In this document: positions 1 through 13,700 of the stretch, in pieces
Position numbering within the stretch: position 1 is the stretch's first letter
How the letters are laid out: each line of letters begins with the position of its first letter
Assembly: GCF_965363235.1 (NCBI RefSeq)
Contig: NC_134838.1
Coordinates: 501,001-565,000, forward strand
Origin: Mytilus galloprovincialis
Lineage: Eukaryota; Mollusca; Bivalvia; Mytilida; Mytilidae
DNA length: 64,000 bases
Reading direction: 5' to 3'
Made by a program: the position numbers and the translations under genes
Notes under the pieces: model-generated
Database searches by the model: none
Told to the model about the DNA's origin: nothing
Seen by the model: only the letters and a program-made list of their open reading frames with translations

Positions 1-160
1 AACTAAAATTAAAATAATACAAGACTAACAAAGGCCAGAGGCTCCTGACTTGGGACAGGCGCAAAAATGCGGCGGGGTTAAACATGTTTGTGAGATCTCA
101 ACCCTCCCCCTATACCTCTAACCAATGTAGAAAAGTAAACGCATAACAATACGAACTTTC
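1..160 (+). repeat. Dispersed repeat family A, partial copy
   Basis: This stretch is nearly identical to part of the longer copy at 22,200-22,350, and it recurs inverted at 33,660-33,830 and 47,380-47,540. It includes a GGCCAGAGGCTCCTGACTTG block. It runs off the left edge. No coding potential is seen; it is probably part of a non-autonomous element. Confidence 0.8.
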
Positions 161-394
161 ATATTCATTTATTTTTATTAGTACCAATTTTCTTGGATTA
201 AGGAAAACTTGCATGTTCATGGATATTTATTTTCTGCATACAATCTGAAAGAGAATTTGTTATTCCTTGATCATTTAATTTCATGGTTCACCTGTAGCCA
301 CGAAAGCCACGAAAATTGGTATCCAACGAATAATAATGAATACCCATATCCTATTACTCATAATAAGAGAGAAATTAACAATAAAAAAATCTTA

Positions 395-625
395 ACCTTT
401 TTTTTCAAGTAGTCACTGAACAATGAAAATGAGGTCAAGGACAATGGTCATATGACAGACGGAAACTTTGTAACATAAGGCATCAATATACGAAGTATGA
501 AGCATGCAGGTCTTCCACCTTCTAAAATGTAAAGCTTATACGAAGCTAACTAACTCAGCTGCTGCCGGATCACTATCCCTATGTCAAGCTTTCTGTGACA
601 AAAGTCGACGGCTCGACAAAAACTA
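395..625 (+). repeat. Dispersed repeat family B, partial copy
   Basis: Shares the ATGAAAATGAGGTCAAGG block and the end CCGGATCACTATCCCTATGT with the copy at 19,490-20,005. It ends in a GC-richer block with a short inverted motif around GCTCGACAAAAA. Short open frames in it are chance. Confidence 0.75.
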
Positions 626-1431
626 GATCACTCAAGGATGATTTGGTTTAACTTGCAAATTTGGCCAAGAAGTTTCAGAGAAACTTTTGTTAAAGTTAAC
701 AGGTGATGGAAAAATCTGAAACTGGCCCTCTATTACATAAAAATTAACTATAAGTTCACATCCTTTTAATTAAAAAAAAAGAAAATAACAACAACAAACA
801 ATGTCTTTCAAATATTTCATGTATTAAAATGATCATGCATGGAATGAATGAAAATTATAATGGGTAATGTATTAAAATGATCATGCATGGAATGAATGAA
901 AATTATTATTGGTAATGTATTAAAATTCAAGATAATCAAACATTCATAATGCTAGTATTTTCAAGTTACAATGTTTATAATTTTAAACATTGAAAAAAAT
1001 GCACCAAATTTTAAAAAGAGGGTACATTTTGCCTGTTAGTCAGATCTGAAGTACCTGTTTTGGAACATCCGAAGTTTTGTGAACCAGTTCTTTCTTATAT
1101 GCTATTAAAGGTATGTTGATTTTTCAGTACAAGACACCATAAAGTGTTGCTTTGACATGCAATGATTGTTACTTTATTTGAACTTAAAACAAAAGAGGTG
1201 TATCTGCTTGAAATTGAGGAATTTAACATAGAAAGCAATTGGGCCATGAATTAGTGGTGTACTTCATTTGGATTAAGTCTCTGAGAAACAGATTTAATCA
1301 AGAAAACTCAACTTTGATCACTGAACCACGAAACCCTTTTTGACAAATGTGAACCTTACAATAAACATATTAACTTCATAAAGTAGTCCTATTCAACATT
1401 ATAATGGTGGGAAATTTTTAGTTAATTTAGT
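626..1431. other. AT-rich flank with a 48-bp tandem duplication and a weak family B fragment
   Basis: No gene is seen. A 48-bp unit containing GATCATGCATGGAATGAATG is present twice in tandem at about 821-916. Around 1,300-1,330 there is a diverged fragment of family B. Confidence 0.6.
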
Positions 1432-2289
1432 GGCAATTTGACCATGGAAATACAGTACAGAACAACAGATCTAGATATAAGCCAGATGTAAACCTCAAAC
1501 CCTATGTGCCATCTGTCTACCAAATATTGAGTACCCAGAACTTCTACCTGCCTTAATAATGAAGCATTAGGGTTAGGGTAATTTGACCATGGCAGGCATG
1601 CAATAAGATAAAGAACAACAGATATAAGCCAGATGTAAACCTCAAACCCTATGGGTCATTTGTCTACCAAATATTGATTACCCAGAACTTCTACCTGCCT
1701 TAATAATGAAGTATTAGGGTTAGGGTAATTTGACCATGCAATAAGATAAAGAACAACAGATATAAGCCAGATGTAAACCTCAAACCCTATGGGTCATTTG
1801 TCTACCAAATATTGATTACCCAGAACTTCTACCTGCCTTAATAATGAAGTATTAGGGTTAGGGTAATTTGACCATGGCGGGCATGCAATAAGATAAAGAA
1901 CAACAGATATAAGCCAGATGTAAACCTCAAACCCTATGGGTCATCTGTCTACCAAATATTGATTACCCAGAACTTCTACCTGCCTTAATAATGAAGTATT
2001 AGGGTTAGGGTAATTTGACCATGGCGGGCATGCAATAAGATAAAGAACAACAGATATAAGCCAGATGTAAACCTCAAACCCTATGGGTCATTTGTCTACC
2101 AAATATTGATTACCCAGAACTTCTACCTGCCTTAATAATGAAGTATTAGGGTTAGGGTAATTTGACCATGGCGGGCATGCAATAAGATAAAGAACAACAG
2201 ATATAAGCCAGATGTAAACCTCAAACCCTATGTGTCATCTGTCTACCAAATATTGATTACCCAGAACTTCTACCTGCCTTAATAATGAA
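1432..2289. repeat. 147-bp tandem array with TTAGGGTTAGGG in each junction
   Basis: About six head-to-tail units. The landmark ATTTGACCAT recurs at 1,581, 1,728, 1,866, 2,013 and 2,160, giving 147-bp spacing except for one 138-bp unit that lacks a 9-10 bp block. Each junction contains TTAGGGTTAGGG, the animal telomere hexamer. The first unit is the most diverged and the later ones are almost identical. Confidence 0.9.
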
Positions 2290-2522
2290 GAAATATACAA
2301 AGAATTAATAGAAACATAAGCACCTCTAAGCAAAGATTATGCAGGCAAGACAAAACTTACGCAGATATAAAGAATAATTTTGATAATTCTTTTAAGTTTC
2401 CATGTTATTTTTTTTTTTGGACTAGAATATATCTATCACATAAGAAAAGATTTAAGGAATTATCAAAAATATTAAATAACACAAGAAATCTGCTAATGAT
2501 CAAAGTTGAAACTTAAAAATTT

Positions 2523-2712
2523 ACAACATAAATTTGAACAATAATTACTAAAACAGTTTAATAGGGTTAGGGTTAGGGTTAGGGTTCTGGAATAGCCCCA
2601 ATATAAATTTGAACAATAATTACTAAAATAGTTTAATAGGGTTAAGGTTAGTGTTAGGGTTCTGGAATAGCCCCAACATAAATTTGAACAATAATTACTA
2701 AAATAGTTTAAT
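2523..2712. repeat. About 78-bp repeat (2.5 copies) with interstitial telomere-like hexamers
   Basis: Units share ACATAAATTTGAACAATAAT. The first two copies carry (TAGGGT)n tracts near 2,562-2,585 (four hexamers) and 2,637-2,662 (degenerate) followed by CTGGAATAGCCCC. The third copy lacks the hexamers. Confidence 0.8.
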
Positions 2713-4469
2713 AGGAATCAACTTTGCAAAAGACCTTATAAAGCTGAGTAACTAAAGTTTACAACTGAAAGAAAAAACAAAACCTATATTTATTTCATAT
2801 ATGAAAAACATTCTAACACATCTATGTTGTCTCTTATGCAGTTCTTTGTAATATCATAACTTTCCCCTGTTAGCAACCTTGATATTTTATTACGGTAAAA
2901 CAATAATAATAGAACTATGAAATTATCACCTTGTAAGGGACTTGCCCTTATACAACATTTTTATTTTTTGTTTTAAAAAAATAAGATAATCCTAGAATTA
3001 ATTTCTTGTATGAATATAGTTACCAGTTATACTGATATAAATTTCAATCTTAAAGCTATAATTTATTTACTTTGTAAGTAATAAATGATAATTTTGATCA
3101 TATACATTTTCAAAGAAATTTTAAAGTTATTCAATAACCCCCACCACCCATGGAAATTAAAAAATAAATTAGAACAAAACTCCCTTTGTATTTTGGTATT
3201 TCAAATACAACCACCCACAGTATTAAAAAAAAACTGTCTTCCCTAGTGGGACATACTATTTACTGGAACAGCCATCAGAAGAGCTTCTTGTTTTAATAAT
3301 AAACATTTTCTATATAATATTTTTTGTATAACTTACAGGGTTTTGCAAATTCATTAATTCAAATAGTGTTTCAAGGTCTTAAACAAATAAAAAATTCTAA
3401 GGATTTCCAAATCTCTACAGTAACCGCAAAATAAGGTCCCATGATGATAAATATGTTTCTGTATGGCATGAAATTTCAGGTTAAAAATAGTATATTAAGT
3501 TATACATGGCTTCATAGCATATGACATCACCAAATAAATTCAAGGCAATGTTTGAACACTCTGAATTTATATATATATGAATGTGTGAATCTTTAAAAAA
3601 AAACATTCCATTTCTAAACCTAATTGTCACAAAGCTTGGAAAAACTTTCCATAATAACTTCATAAAGTTAGCAGTACACAGTAGCAAGTGCTCAGATATC
3701 CAACTGACCTAACCAGAAAAAAACAGGCCTTTGAACAAAAGGGTAATCTGAGATAAATTAAGTCTACATGAAATTTGGAAAGTGTTCTCATAAACTTTTA
3801 ACTAAATCAGAGAATACATATAAATATTTGGGACAGAATTACAAAACAGTTCATGCTTATAATGTTTTTTATCAGTTAAAAAACTTATGTTCAAATTACT
3901 GATTAAACACTCTATTTCTTAGGTCATAGCTATGTGTATCAGATCTAATATTTCAAGACCATTTAATTCAATGATTATAATGATGAACAGTCTCCTTTAG
4001 ATTTATCTTTGTTACATGTATGTGTGATAATTTCCAAGTGTGCATCTGTCCTATTTAGCTTTCACCTTCAGCCAAAAAAATTACGATATAACATCAGTTC
4101 TTTGTTCAAAACGTTTAATAAAATTAGAAATAATATTGTTACACATTTTCATAATCTCTGAATATTTTTTTTTATAAACAATTTTATGCTTAAAATAATT
4201 AATTGGTTGGCAGTTATATCTTCTCAAAGAATGCTTTAAAAATCATATTAAAAAAATTAAATCTATATTGTTCCTATTTCTTTCAAGAAGTGCCCTTCCA
4301 ATTGAATGCATTATTACATGATTATATGATGGAACAGCCCTATAAGACTGCAACATTGAGATTTGTTAAAAATTATGCAATAAAAATTCACACACAAATT
4401 TTCATGGCACAAGACACACAACAATTCATTCTTATTACACTCACTGACGCAATTCATTCAGTACATTTC
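2713..4469. other. 3' flank and probable 3' UTR of the ARMC10-like gene
   Basis: No coding region is supported. The segment next to 4,469 should include the 3' UTR of the minus-strand gene, but I could not fix a cleavage site. The rest is AT-rich with no strong repeat. Confidence 0.4.
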
Positions 4470-4754
4470 TTATTTAGTGATAACTTGATAAATTTTAGAA
4501 GCTTGATGGCTGATGTTTTCATTTCTATGTCGACTCAACAAATAAACTTTGGATTTGAGTTGTCCTGAACTAACACCATACAAAGCTGTGTACATTGTCT
4601 CTGGACTTGGTGCTTTGTCGTCTGCTGGAAGTGAAGCAGAAGTTAGTTTTTGTTCTTTGGCTTTTGTCAAAATGTTGGCCAGAAGAGTTGTCCATCTTAA
4701 CATTAACTCTTCTTCTGTTCCTTGCTTAAGCAGTTCAATCAAACAAACTGGAGC
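4470..4754 (-). CDS. ARMC10: ARMC10-like terminal coding exon 5
   Basis: The acceptor is CTTATTTCAG before 4,754 and the stop is at 4,470-4,472. The 94 codons (residues 460-553) begin APVCLIELLKQGTEEELMLR. This segment aligns in order with the C-terminal armadillo region of human ARMC10 and ends with a helix, ISHQASKIYQVITK. Phase 0 matches exon 4. Confidence 0.88.
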   Translation of the reverse strand, partial: APVCLIELLKQGTEEELMLRWTTLLANILTKAKEQKLTSASLPADDKAPSPETMYTALYGVSSGQLKSKVYLLSRHRNENISHQASKIYQVITK

Positions 4755-7700
4755 CTGAAATAAGAAGAATTTATCTTTCACATTTGGTATGGGTTGTTGT
4801 GCCACAATTATTAATAGTAACATACTTGGCATTCCTTTCATGATATTCCGGCATATATTTACCACAAAACTGGGTAATACTTATTTTCACTTTTGCATAC
4901 TTGCTTGTTATGCAGAATAATATTTCATAGTTAAAACATAACAAGAACACACCCGTGAAATCGCGGGCATTATAGCTTGTCAGACTTTGTGTCTGGAGAA
5001 TTTCAGTAAAAGATTTCATATCTCGAAAATTTCAAAACAGGTATCTAAATTCATAGGAAACATTTTCAGCCCTCTCCCTTGTTTCCATAGTCCTTTATTT
5101 TTTTCTGTTAAATTCCATTATTTTCGCGTTTCTGTATATTATGAACATATGTATACTATAAATAAAGTGTATTTGCTATTAACTATGAATTTCTTCCCTT
5201 AGACGATCACTGCTATATTATTTGGAGAGTCTCTATTAACGCAATAATTATTGTCCTGTCCTCAAGTACTCTTATGAAATTCCTGTGCAAGTTTAAAATC
5301 GGAAGTCTTGTCTGACTTACATAATTGCGGACATTGTTTAGCTTTGTTGAAAGTACGTTAACTATTTTAGGCTGAATTTAAAAAAAAAATATACCTGGAG
5401 AATTTAAGGAAATGATATCAAAAGTTATATAGGTACATGGAGACAGGACAAGCCCTCTCTTTTTTTCAAAGTCCATTATTATTTTGTTTTCTGTTATTTT
5501 CCATTATTTTCGCGTTTCCGTATACTTTGAACATGTATCTATATTATAGATATTAAAGTGTATTTAATTTTCTATTAACTATTAATTCTATAAAGTGTCT
5601 TCTCAATGGTGATCACTGCTATATCATTTAGAGAGTCTCTATATATCATAGTAGTATATTAATCATAGTATACATGGGGATAATGCAGATAAACGTGAAA
5701 ATAATTGTCTTGTCCCCGTCCGAGTACTTATGAAAATTGTGTGTAAGTAAAACCGAGGTATAATAGCAGTGGTTCTTACGATTTAAAAACGACGATATGG
5801 ACAACGGTCTGATTGGTTTATTTATTTATCATATTTTTTTATCTATCATACAATTGGTTATGAATGTTAAAGCCGGTAGTCATGTCTGGCTTAAAGATCG
5901 GACTTTAAGTCGGTTTGATGACGGAAACTCACTGCTATATTTTATAGAGAGTCTCTATATATTATAATAGTATACTAATCATAGTATACATGCAGATTAA
6001 CGCAAAAATAATTGTCCTTTCCCCGTCCGAGAACTGATGAAAATTATGTGTAACTTACAACTAAAGTATAATAGTAGTGGTTCTTACGATATATACACCA
6101 CAATATGGACAACGCTCTGATTGGCTTGTTTATTTTTCATTATTGTTATCTATCATACGATTGGTTCTCAATATTAAAACCGGAAGACGTATGTGACATG
6201 AAAGTCGGTTTGATGACGGAAGCAATTTTCGGACGACTTAATTTTCGTTTTTCTCCCCAAATAACCCAAACTGAATAGTCATAAGAATAGATGATAAATG
6301 CGACTATGCATGGTACCTTTAGGAAACAGAGGCATGATGATTAATTTATTGTGGGAGGAAGAGAAGTGACACACAAAATGAGGTCTTCTAGTTTAATAGT
6401 ATAGATAACCTTATTCAGAAGTTATTAATGCATTCTATTTAATCAATATTTATGCTTTTATAATGTTAGGATTATCCAAAATCATACTTGTCAACAAGAG
6501 TGTCACTTTAGTTTACTTTCATATAAAGGTACACATGTACTGTTTTAGTGTGTATTAAGTCTAACAAACGTTTTTAGAAAGTATAGTCAGTTTCAAATTA
6601 TATGTTGGCAAACAGCTGATTTTTACAGTTTTCTGGATTTTATTATTCAGGTATTTTGGCACACACTGCAAGTTAATTCACATATAGTGTAATTTATCTA
6701 TAACATTTAATAATTATTAATGATATTAGCTTTTAATAAAGCTACTTTTATTTAATTAAACAAATCATGTATCTAGTTTTTCCAAAGTTTGGACTATTTG
6801 TATAATATCTGCCAACCATTTATAATAACAGTTGGCACTTCATGGATCACTCAAATTGCTATACAGATTACCAGACGTAAAAGCTGTAATCCTAAAGCTA
6901 GCAAGTTATAATTTGTATTTGGCTTTTATTCAGCAACTGTGAGTACTCTTAAATGGGTGCTTTGTGTGTATTGTTTTCATGTTAGTTATTTATTTCCCAA
7001 AGAACCAAGTTTAGCTTAACACAATTGATTTTTACATCTTATTCTTCTGTTGTGCTGTTACACCACTGTCCTAGGTTATGGGAAAGGCTAATCCCTCACA
7101 AAGATTCTTAAACCACCTCATTCTTTATGTAACTGTCCCAAATAAGGAGCCTTTAATTCAGTGGTTTAGCTCACTATAAACCAAGGTTTATTCTACCATT
7201 TTCTACTAAAGAAAATGCTTTTACTATTTTTTACTTTGGTGCTAGTGCTGGATTAAAAGACAGATGTACCGTTACAGCTATATTTTTACTTTGGTACTAG
7301 TTCTGGATTACAAGACAGATTTATCTTTGCAGCTATTTTTTACTTGGGTACTAGTTCTTGATTACAAGATAGATTTATCTTTGCAGTAGCAGCTTTTTTT
7401 TTTACTTAGGTGCTAATTCTGGATTACAAGACAGATTTTTCTGTGCAGCTATTTTTACTTTGATACTAGTTATGGATTACAAGACAGATTTACCTTTGCC
7501 GCTCACATATCTGTGACAAGCATGACTAGTTGACTGATTTACCTTTGCAGCTAACACATGTGACTTGCAAAACAAGTTGACATATTTACCTTTGCAGCTA
7601 ACATATGGGTGACCCATTAACGTTTGCAGCTAACATATGCGTGACTAGCATGACAAGTTGACAGATTTACCTTTGCAGCTATCATATATATGCGTGACTA

Positions 7701-10700
7701 GCATGACAAGTTGACAGATTTACCTTTGCAGCTATCATATATATGCGTGACTAGCATGACAAGTTGACAGATTTACCTTTGCAGCTATCATATATATGCG
7801 TGACTAGCATGACAAGTTGACAGATTTACCTTTGCAGCTATCATATATATGCGTGACTAGCATGACAAGTTGACAGATTTACCTTTGCAGCTATCATATA
7901 TATGCGTGACTAGCATGACAAGTTGACAGATTTACCTTTGCAGCTATCATATATATGCGTGACTAGCATGACTAGTTGACAGATTTACCTTTGCAGCTAA
8001 CATATGTGGGACTAGTTCTGGATTACAAGACAGATTTACTAAAACTTTTGCTGCTTGGAGTTTAATGCTGGCAGCTCCAGTGTCCACTAAATCATACAAT
8101 CTTTGTACGACTCTTGTGTAATGACCATGATGTTGACTGGTGATAGAAAGGTTGGTTAAAGCTTTAAGAGATGATAGACACACACTCTCTCCCGTCTCAT
8201 CCTCCAATGTTAAATCTACGAGGGTCGATACACAGTCCTAAAATCATCAAATACAGATTAGTCATAACTCATTAACATTGGAAGGTTATCATAACCTTCC
8301 ACTGTTAAATCTACAAGGCAGGATACACAGTCCTAAAATCATCAGATACAGATTAGTCATAACCTTCCACTGTTAAATCTACAAGGCAGGATACACAGTC
8401 CTAAAATCATCAGATACAGATAAGTCTTAACCTTCCACTGTTAAATCTACAAGGCAGGATACACAGTCCTAAAATCATCAGATACAGATTAGTCATAACC
8501 TTCCACTGTTAAATCTACAAGGCAGGATACACAGTCCTAAAATCATCAGATACAGATTAGTCATAACCTTCCAATGTTAAATCTACAAGGCAGGATACAC
8601 AGTCCTAAAATCATCAGATACAGATTAGTCATAACCTTCCACTGTTAAATCTACAAGGCAGGATACACAGTCCTAAAATCATCAGATACAGATTAGTCAT
8701 AACCTTCCAATGTTAAATCTACAAGGCAGGATACACAGTCCTAAAATCATCAGATACAGATTAGTCATAACCTTCCACTGTTAAATCTACAAGGCAGGAT
8801 ACACAGTCCTAAAATCATCAGATACAGATTAGTCATAACCTTCCACTGTTAAATCTACAAGGCAGGATACACAGTCCTAAAATCATCAGATACAGATTAG
8901 TCATAACCTTCCACTGTTAAATCTACAAGGCAGGATACACAGTCCTAAAATCATCAGATACAGATTAGTCATAACCTTCCACTGTTAAATCTACAAGGCA
9001 GGATACACAGTCCTAAAATCATCAGATACAGATTAGTCATAACCTTCCACTGTTAAATCTACAAGGCAGGATACACAGTCCTAAAATCATCAGATACAGA
9101 TTAGTCATAACCTTCCACTGTTAAATCTACAAGGCAGGATACACAGTCCTAAAATCATCAGATACAGATTAGTCATAACCTTCCACTGTTAAATCTACAA
9201 GGCAGGATACACAGTCCTAAAATCATCAAATACAGATTAGTCATAACCTTCCACTGTTAAATCTACAAGGCAGGATACACAGTCCTAAAATCATCAGATA
9301 CAGATTAGTCATAACCTTCCACTGTTAAATCTACAAGGCAGGATACACAGTCCTAAAATCATCAGATACAGATTAGTCATAACCTTCCACTGTTAAATCT
9401 ACAAGGCAGGATACACAGTCCTAAAATCATCAGATACAGATTAGTCATAACCTTCCACTGTTAAATCTACAAGGCAGGATACACAGTCCTAAAATCATCA
9501 GATACAGATTAGTCATAACCTTCCACTGTTAAATCTACGAGGGTCAATACACAGTCCTAAAATCATCAGATACAGATTAGTCATAACCTTCCACTGTTAA
9601 ATCTACAAGGCAGGATACACAGTCCTAAAATCATCAGATACAGATTAGTCATAACCTTCCACTGTTAAATCTACGAGGGTCAATACACAGTCCTAAAATC
9701 ATCAGATACAGATTAGTCATAACCTTCCACTGTTAAATCTACAAGGCAGGATACACAGTCCTAAAATCATCAGATACAGATTAGTCATAACCTTCCACTG
9801 TTAAATCTACAAGGCAGGATACACAGTCCTAAAATCATCAGATACAGATAAGTCATAACCTTCCACTGTTAAATCTACGAGGGTCAATACACAGTCCTAA
9901 AATCATCAGATACAGATTAGTCATAACCTTCCACTGTTAAATCTACAAGGCAGGATACACAGTCCTAAAATCATCAGATACAGATTAGTCATAACCTTCC
10001 AATGTTAAATCTACAAGGCAGGATACACAGTCCTAAAATCATCAGATACAGATTAGTCATAACCTTCCACTGTTAAATCTACAAGGCAGGATACACAGTC
10101 CTAAAATCATCAGATACAGATTAGTCATTACCTTCCACTGTTAAATCTACAAGGCAGGATACACAGTCCTAAAATCATCAGATACAGATTAGTCATAACC
10201 TTCCACTGTTAAATCTACAAGGCAGGATACACAGTCCTAAAATCATCAGATACAGATTAGTCATAACCTTCCAATGTTAAATCTACAAGGCAGGATACAC
10301 AGTCCTAAAATCATCAGATACAGATTAGTCATAACCTTCCACTGTTAAATCTACAAGGCAGGATACACAGTCCTAAAATCATCAGATACAGATTAGTCAT
10401 AACCTTCCACTGTTAAATCTACAAGGCAGGATACACAGTCCTAAAATCATCAGATACAGATTAGTCATAACCTTCCACTGTTAAATCTACAAGGCAGGAT
10501 ACACAGTCCTAAAATCATCAGATACAGATTAGTCATAACCTTCCACTGTTAAATCTACAAGGCAGGATACACAGTCCTAAAATCATCAGATACAGATAAG
10601 TCATAACCTTCCACTGTTAAATCTATGAGGGTCAATACACAGTCCTAAAATCATCAGATACAGATTAGTCATAACCTTCCACTGTTAAATCTATGAGGGT

Positions 10701-13700
10701 CAATACACAGTCCTAAAATCATCAGATACAGATTAGTCATAACCTTCCACTGTTAAATCTATGAGGGTCAATACACAGTCCTAAAATCATCAGATACAGA
10801 TTAGTCATAACCTTCCACTGTTAAATCTATGAGGGTCAATACACAGTCCTAAAATCATCAGATACAGATTAGTCATAACCTTCCACTGTTAAATCTACAA
10901 GGCAGGATACACAGTCCTAAAATCATCAAATAAAGATTAGTCATAACCTTCCACTGTTAAATCTACAAGGCAGGATACACAGTCCTAAAATCATCAGATA
11001 CAGATTAGTCATAACCTTCCACTGTTAAATCTACAAGGCAGGATACACAGTCCTAAAATCATCAGATACAGATTAGTCATAACCTTCCAATGTTAAATCT
11101 ACAAGGCAGGATACACAGTCCTAAAATCATCAGATACAGATTAGTCATAACCTTCCACTGTTAAATCTACAAGGCAGGATACACAGTCCTAAAATCATCA
11201 GATACAGATTAGTCATAACCTTCCAATGTTAAATCTACAAGGCAGGATACACAGTCCTAAAATCATCAGATACAGATTAGTCATAACCTTCCACTGTTAA
11301 ATCTACAAGGCAGGATACACAGTCCTAAAATCATCAGATACAGATTAGTCATAACCTTCCACTGTTAAATCTACAAGGCAGGATACACAGTCCTAAAATC
11401 ATCAGATACAGATTAGTCATAACCTTCCACTGTTAAATCTACAAGGCAGGATACACAGTCCTAAAATCATCAGATACAGATTAGTCATAACCTTCCACTG
11501 TTAAATCTACAAGGCAGGATACACAGTCCTAAAATCATCAGATACAGATTAGTCATAACCTTCCACTGTTAAATCTACAAGGCAGGATACACAGTCCTAA
11601 AATCATCAGATACAGATTAGTCATAACCTTCCACTGTTAAATCTACAAGGCAGGATACACAGTCCTAAAATCATCAGATACAGATTAGTCATAACCTTCC
11701 ACTGTTAAATCTACAAGGCAGGATACACAGTCCTAAAATCATCAGATACAGATTAGTCATAACCTTCCAATGTTAAATCTACAAGGCAGGATACACAGTC
11801 CTAAAATCATCAGATACAGATTAGTCATAACCTTCCACTGTTAAATCTACAAGGCAGGATACACAGTCCTAAAATCATCAGATACAGATTAGTCATAACC
11901 TTCCAATGTTAAATCTACAAGGCAGGATACACAGTCCTAAAATCATCAGATACAGATTAGTCATAACCTTCCACTGTTAAATCTACAAGGCAGGATACAC
12001 AGTCCTAAAATCATCAGATACAGATTAGTCATAACCTTCCACTGTTAAATCTACAAGGCAGGATACACAGTCCTAAAATCATCAGATACAGATTAGTCAT
12101 AACCTTCCACTGTTAAATCTACAAGGCAGGATACACAGTCCTAAAATCATCAGATACAGATTAGTCATAACCTTCCACTGTTAAATCTACAAGGCAGGAT
12201 ACACAGTCCTAAAATCATCAGATACAGATTAGTCATAACCTTCCACTGTTAAATCTACAAGGCAGGATACACAGTCCTAAAATCATCAGATACAGATTAG
12301 TCATAACCTTCCACTGTTAAATCTACAAGGCAGGATACACAGTCCTAAAATCATCAGATACAGATTAGTCATAACCTTCCACTGTTAAATCTACAAGGCA
12401 GGATACACAGTCCTAAAATCATCAGATACAGATTAGTCATAACCTTCCACTGTTAAATCTACAAGGCAGGATACACAGTCCTAAAATCATCAAATACAGA
12501 TTAGTTATAACCTTCCACTGTTAAATCTACAAGGCAGGATACACAGTCCTAAAATCATCAGATACAGATTAGTCATAACCTTCCACTGTTAAATCTACAA
12601 GGCAGGATACACAGTCCTAAAATCATCAGATACAGATTAGTCATAACCTTCCAATGTTAAATCTACAAGGCAGGATACACAGTCCTAAAATCATCAGATA
12701 CAGATTAGTCATAACCTTCCACTGTTAAATCTACAAGGCAGGATACACAGTCCTAAAATCATCAGATACAGATTAGTCATAACCTTCCACTGTTAAATCT
12801 ACAAGGCAGGATACACAGTCCTAAAATCATCAGATACAGATTAGTCATAACCTTCCACTGTTAAATCTACAAGGCAGGATACACAGTCCTAAAATCATCA
12901 GATACAGATAAGTCATAACCTTCCACTGTTAAATCTATGAGGGTCAATACACAGTCCTAAAATCATCAAATACAGATTAGTCATAACCTTCCACTGTTAA
13001 ATCTACAAGGCAGGATACACAGTCCTAAAATCATCAGATACAGATTAGTCATAACCTTCCACTGTTAAATCTACAAGGCAGGATACACAGTCCTAAAATC
13101 ATCAGATACAGATTAGTCATAACCTTCCACTGTTAAATCTACAAGGCAGGATACACAGTCCTAAAATCATCAGATACAGATTAGTCATAACCTTCCAATG
13201 TTAAATCTACAAGGGTCAATACACAGTCCTAAAATCATCAGATACAGATTAGTCATAACCTTCCACTGTTAAATCTACAAGGCAGGATACACAGTCCTAA
13301 AATCATCAGATACAGATTAGTCATAACCTTCCACTGTTAAATCTACGAGGGTCAATACACAGTCCTAAAATCATCAGATACAGATTAGTCATAACCTTCC
13401 ACTGTTAAATCTACAAGGCAGGATACACAGTCCTAAAATCATCAGATACAGATTAGTCATAACCTTCCACTGTTAAATCTACAAGGCAGGATACACAGTC
13501 CTAAAATCATCAAATACAGATTAGTTATAACCTTCCACTGTTAAATCTACAAGGCAGGATACACAGTCCTAAAATCATCAGATACAGATTAGTCATAACC
13601 TTCCACTGTTAAATCTACAAGGCAGGATACACAGTCCTAAAATCATCAGATACAGATTAGTCATAACCTTCCAATGTTAAATCTACAAGGCAGGATACAC

